64,000 nucleotides of DNA. Origin: a virus. Below, in pieces: positions 62,368 through 64,000 of this stretch (position 1 is its first letter; the number at the start of each line of letters is the position of its first letter). The stretch covers positions 1 through 64,000 of IMG/VR virus record IMGVR_UViG_3300032323_003820; one strand, 5' to 3'. The position numbers and the translations under genes are program-made. Below the pieces are notes generated by a model. It did not search any database, had not been told where the DNA came from, and saw nothing but the letters and a program-made list of their open reading frames with translations.

Positions 62368-63566
62368 AAAAACTTCTAACAGCTGTCCTGTTCTCAACAA
62401 TCTTATTAAGTTGTAAAAAAGAATTAGGAGGTGGAACACCACCAATTAACGTACCCTCTCAGACTACCTTGACGGGTAACATCAATCAAACAACAACTTT
62501 AACATCTGACAAAGTATGGACCTTAAAAGGGTACGTATATGTTACAGACGGAGCAAAGTTAATTATCCAACCAGGAACAACAATTATATCTGATGTTGCT
62601 GAAAAAGGTGCACTTTGTATAGAAAGAGGTGCTCAAATTATTGCAGAGGGAACTCCTGAAAAACCAATCATTTTTACTTCAGGTAAAAACGCTGGTGAAA
62701 AAGCACCTGGTGATTGGGGTGGAATTGTAATTTTGGGAAGAGCTAAAACTAACAGAAGTTCTGAACCAACAATCGAAGGTGGCATTGGTAGACCTTTCGG
62801 TGGAACTAATGATGCTGACAACAGTGGTATTCTGAAGTATGTAAGAATTGAGTACGCAGGTATTGCCGCACTTCCTAACTCAGAAATCAACGCATTAACA
62901 TTGGGTGGAGTTGGTAGTGGAACTGTAATAGAATATGTTCAAACAGTTTACGCTAACGATGATGCGTTTGAGTTCTTCGGTGGAACAGTATCTCCAAAAT
63001 ACCTTTATGCATTTGCAACTGCGGATGATGATTTTGATTTTGACTTTGGATACACAGGAACAATCACAAATGGTGTGGCAAAAAGAGACCCACAATTTGT
63101 AGATAATGGTGACACAGGTAATGGAGTAGAGTGTGATAATGATGGTGTAGGTTCATTGGCTCAACCATTCACTCATCCAAAACTTCTTAACATGATTTTG
63201 GTTGGTCCAAACGACGCAACATCACTTCCGAATCACAACTTGGGTTTAAGATTCAGAAGAGCAACACAATTCACAATGAAAAATAGTGTGATTTGGGGTT
63301 GGATGAAAGGTGGTTTAAGTTTAGAGAGTAATGAAACTGCACAATTCGTTAAGGATGGAGTTTCAGTATTCGAAAATAACTCAGTGGGGACTTTCAATCC
63401 AACACTTAACTTTATTAGTAAAGCAACAACAATACTTACAAACGACCAATTAAAAACATTATCATTATCAAAAGGCAATTCAGAAATTACTTCAGTAATA
63501 CCTGAACTTGCAACTCCACTTTGGATATCCAAATGGACAAGGTTTCCAACAAAAGGAAAATAAATG
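62364..63566 (+). CDS. Lipoprotein with right-handed beta-helix
   Basis: 399 residues. Lipobox LLSC with Cys19 (mature start CKKELGG). The sequence has beta-helix ladder features: AKLIIQPGTTIISD, AQIIAEGTPEKPIIFTSG, GDWGGIVILGRA, RIEYAGIA and EYVQTVYANDDAFEFFGG. The +2 to +5 residues (KKEL) do not match the known surface-export signals of this phylum, so it may face the periplasm. Partner of the TonB receptor by overlap; the pair resembles uptake couples of Bacteroidetes. Function not known. Confidence 0.8.
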
Positions 63567-63570
63567 AAAC

Positions 63571-63598
63571 AAACCCTCACTTCGGTGGGGGTTTTTTA
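63571..63598 (+). terminator. Rho-independent terminator with UUCG loop
   Basis: AAACCCTCAC-TTCG-GTGGGGGTTT stem closed by a C-G pair on a UUCG tetraloop, then a T-run. It ends the receptor-lipoprotein operon. Confidence 0.9.
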
Positions 63599-63636
63599 TT
63601 TAATAATTTCTTAAAGTGGGGGTCTATAAAATATTC

Positions 63637-63644
63637 TATTTATT
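63637..63644 (+). promoter_or_regulatory. Candidate late promoter TATTTATT
   Basis: TATTTATT, 3 nt before the ATG at 63648. Its presence to the right of the receptor operon argues that this end is still phage genome. Confidence 0.45.
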
Positions 63645-63647
63645 GTT

Positions 63648-64000
63648 ATGAAAATCAAAGAATTATTAACAATAGTAATCCCGTGCAAAAATGAGGAGGA
63701 ACTTATTTTATTAACTCTTGGATTATTGAATAAACAAAAGAATATTCGTGGGACCAGAATTATTATTTCAGATAGTTCGGACGACAATACAAGAAACTTA
63801 ATTTCAAATAAAAAATTTGACAACTTAAAGGTTGAAATTATTGAAGGGGGATTTCCGTCAAAAGCAAGAAATAATGGGGCTCTAATTTCTGAAACACCAT
63901 ATATTTTGTTTTTAGATGCGGATATGTTCCTAACAGACATTAACACTATAGAAAAATCTTTATCTTTTATAGTTGAAAACTCCTTATCTTTAGTTACTAC
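63648..64000 (+). CDS. GT2 family glycosyltransferase (3' end outside window)
   Basis: 117 codons are present. TIVIPCKNEEELI opens the GT-A fold, IIISDSSDDNT is the donor base contact, FPSKARNNGALIS the next helix and ILFLDADMFL the DxD metal motif. Enough to assign GT2; the sugar cannot be told. It is separate from the large glycan island and carries its own late motif. Confidence 0.8.
   Translation, partial: MKIKELLTIVIPCKNEEELILLTLGLLNKQKNIRGTRIIISDSSDDNTRNLISNKKFDNLKVEIIEGGFPSKARNNGALISETPYILFLDADMFLTDINTIEKSLSFIVENSLSLVT

Noticed and set aside
1-64000. tRNA genes, diversity-generating retroelement, insertion sequences
   Set aside because: No cloverleaf with GTTCRA T-loop apart from the tmRNA, no reverse transcriptase and no transposase were seen by reading; a tRNAscan-SE run would be decisive for tRNAs.

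Overview
The window is a piece of a large, AT-rich, contractile-tailed (T4-like) phage genome whose host is most likely a member of the Bacteroidetes (Flavobacteria-like). The phage part rests on a head-gene block in T4 order: terminase large subunit (gp17-like, 44964-46721), portal (gp20-like, 43094-44923), prohead protease (gp21-like, 40901-41623), acidic scaffold (gp22-like, 38978-40555) and major capsid protein (gp23-like, 37148-38947). A gp55-like late sigma factor (26464-27213) and a gp5-like baseplate hub (29986-31500) support it. The host guess rests on leaders without Shine-Dalgarno sequences, a TTTG-N20-TAnnTTTG promoter in front of the tmRNA, a Bacteroidetes-type TonB-dependent receptor and a Bacteroidetes-like ClpC. 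No integrase, tRNA gene, CRISPR array or reverse transcriptase was seen.

Layout. 1-5653 (minus): two large adhesin or tail-fibre proteins with collagen-like Gly-Ser-Thr repeats, Thr-Pro repeats and a LamG-like lectin domain. 5701-8223 (plus): five small, probably virion-associated genes, one a stand-alone WYL-like domain. 8277-26464 (plus): an 18-kb island of sugar and surface-glycan genes (GT4, GT2, GT10, GT11 and NodZ-like glycosyltransferases, GDP-mannose dehydratase, PLP sugar aminotransferase, hexapeptide acyltransferase, WbuC-like cupin, several methyltransferases), interrupted by an exonuclease, a dUTPase and PhoH. 26464-34206 (plus): late sigma factor, then baseplate and virion genes. 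34183-37078: short genes, including two exported proteins. 37148-53284 (minus): head and packaging genes, further virion proteins and a cell-wall hydrolase, interrupted by a plus-strand ribosomal protein bS21 gene. 53342-59483: Hsp20, a ClpC-like unfoldase and two peptidase-like genes. 59554-59976: a tmRNA gene. 60115-63566: a TonB-dependent receptor and a beta-helix lipoprotein. 63648-64000: the start of another GT2 glycosyltransferase.

Regulation. A motif TATTTAT(A/T/C/G) stands 3-29 nt before the start of at least 17 genes or operons, nearly all structural or late-type. It is the best candidate for the late promoter read by the gp55-like sigma factor. The tmRNA, and more weakly the clpC-like gene, instead carry host-type -33/-7 promoters, which suggests earlier expression by the host polymerase. 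Six Rho-independent terminators are clear. At two places the terminator T-tract runs straight into a late-promoter motif.

How the parts may work together (inference). bS21, the tmRNA with its own tag, the ClpC-like unfoldase and Hsp20 look like a phage kit for controlling host translation and protein turnover. The glycan island could re-coat the host surface, or decorate the Ser/Thr-rich virion fibres. The TonB receptor, lipoprotein and two other exported proteins would change the host envelope. The only stretch over 300 bases without a protein gene (59484-60114) holds the tmRNA, its promoter and its terminator.
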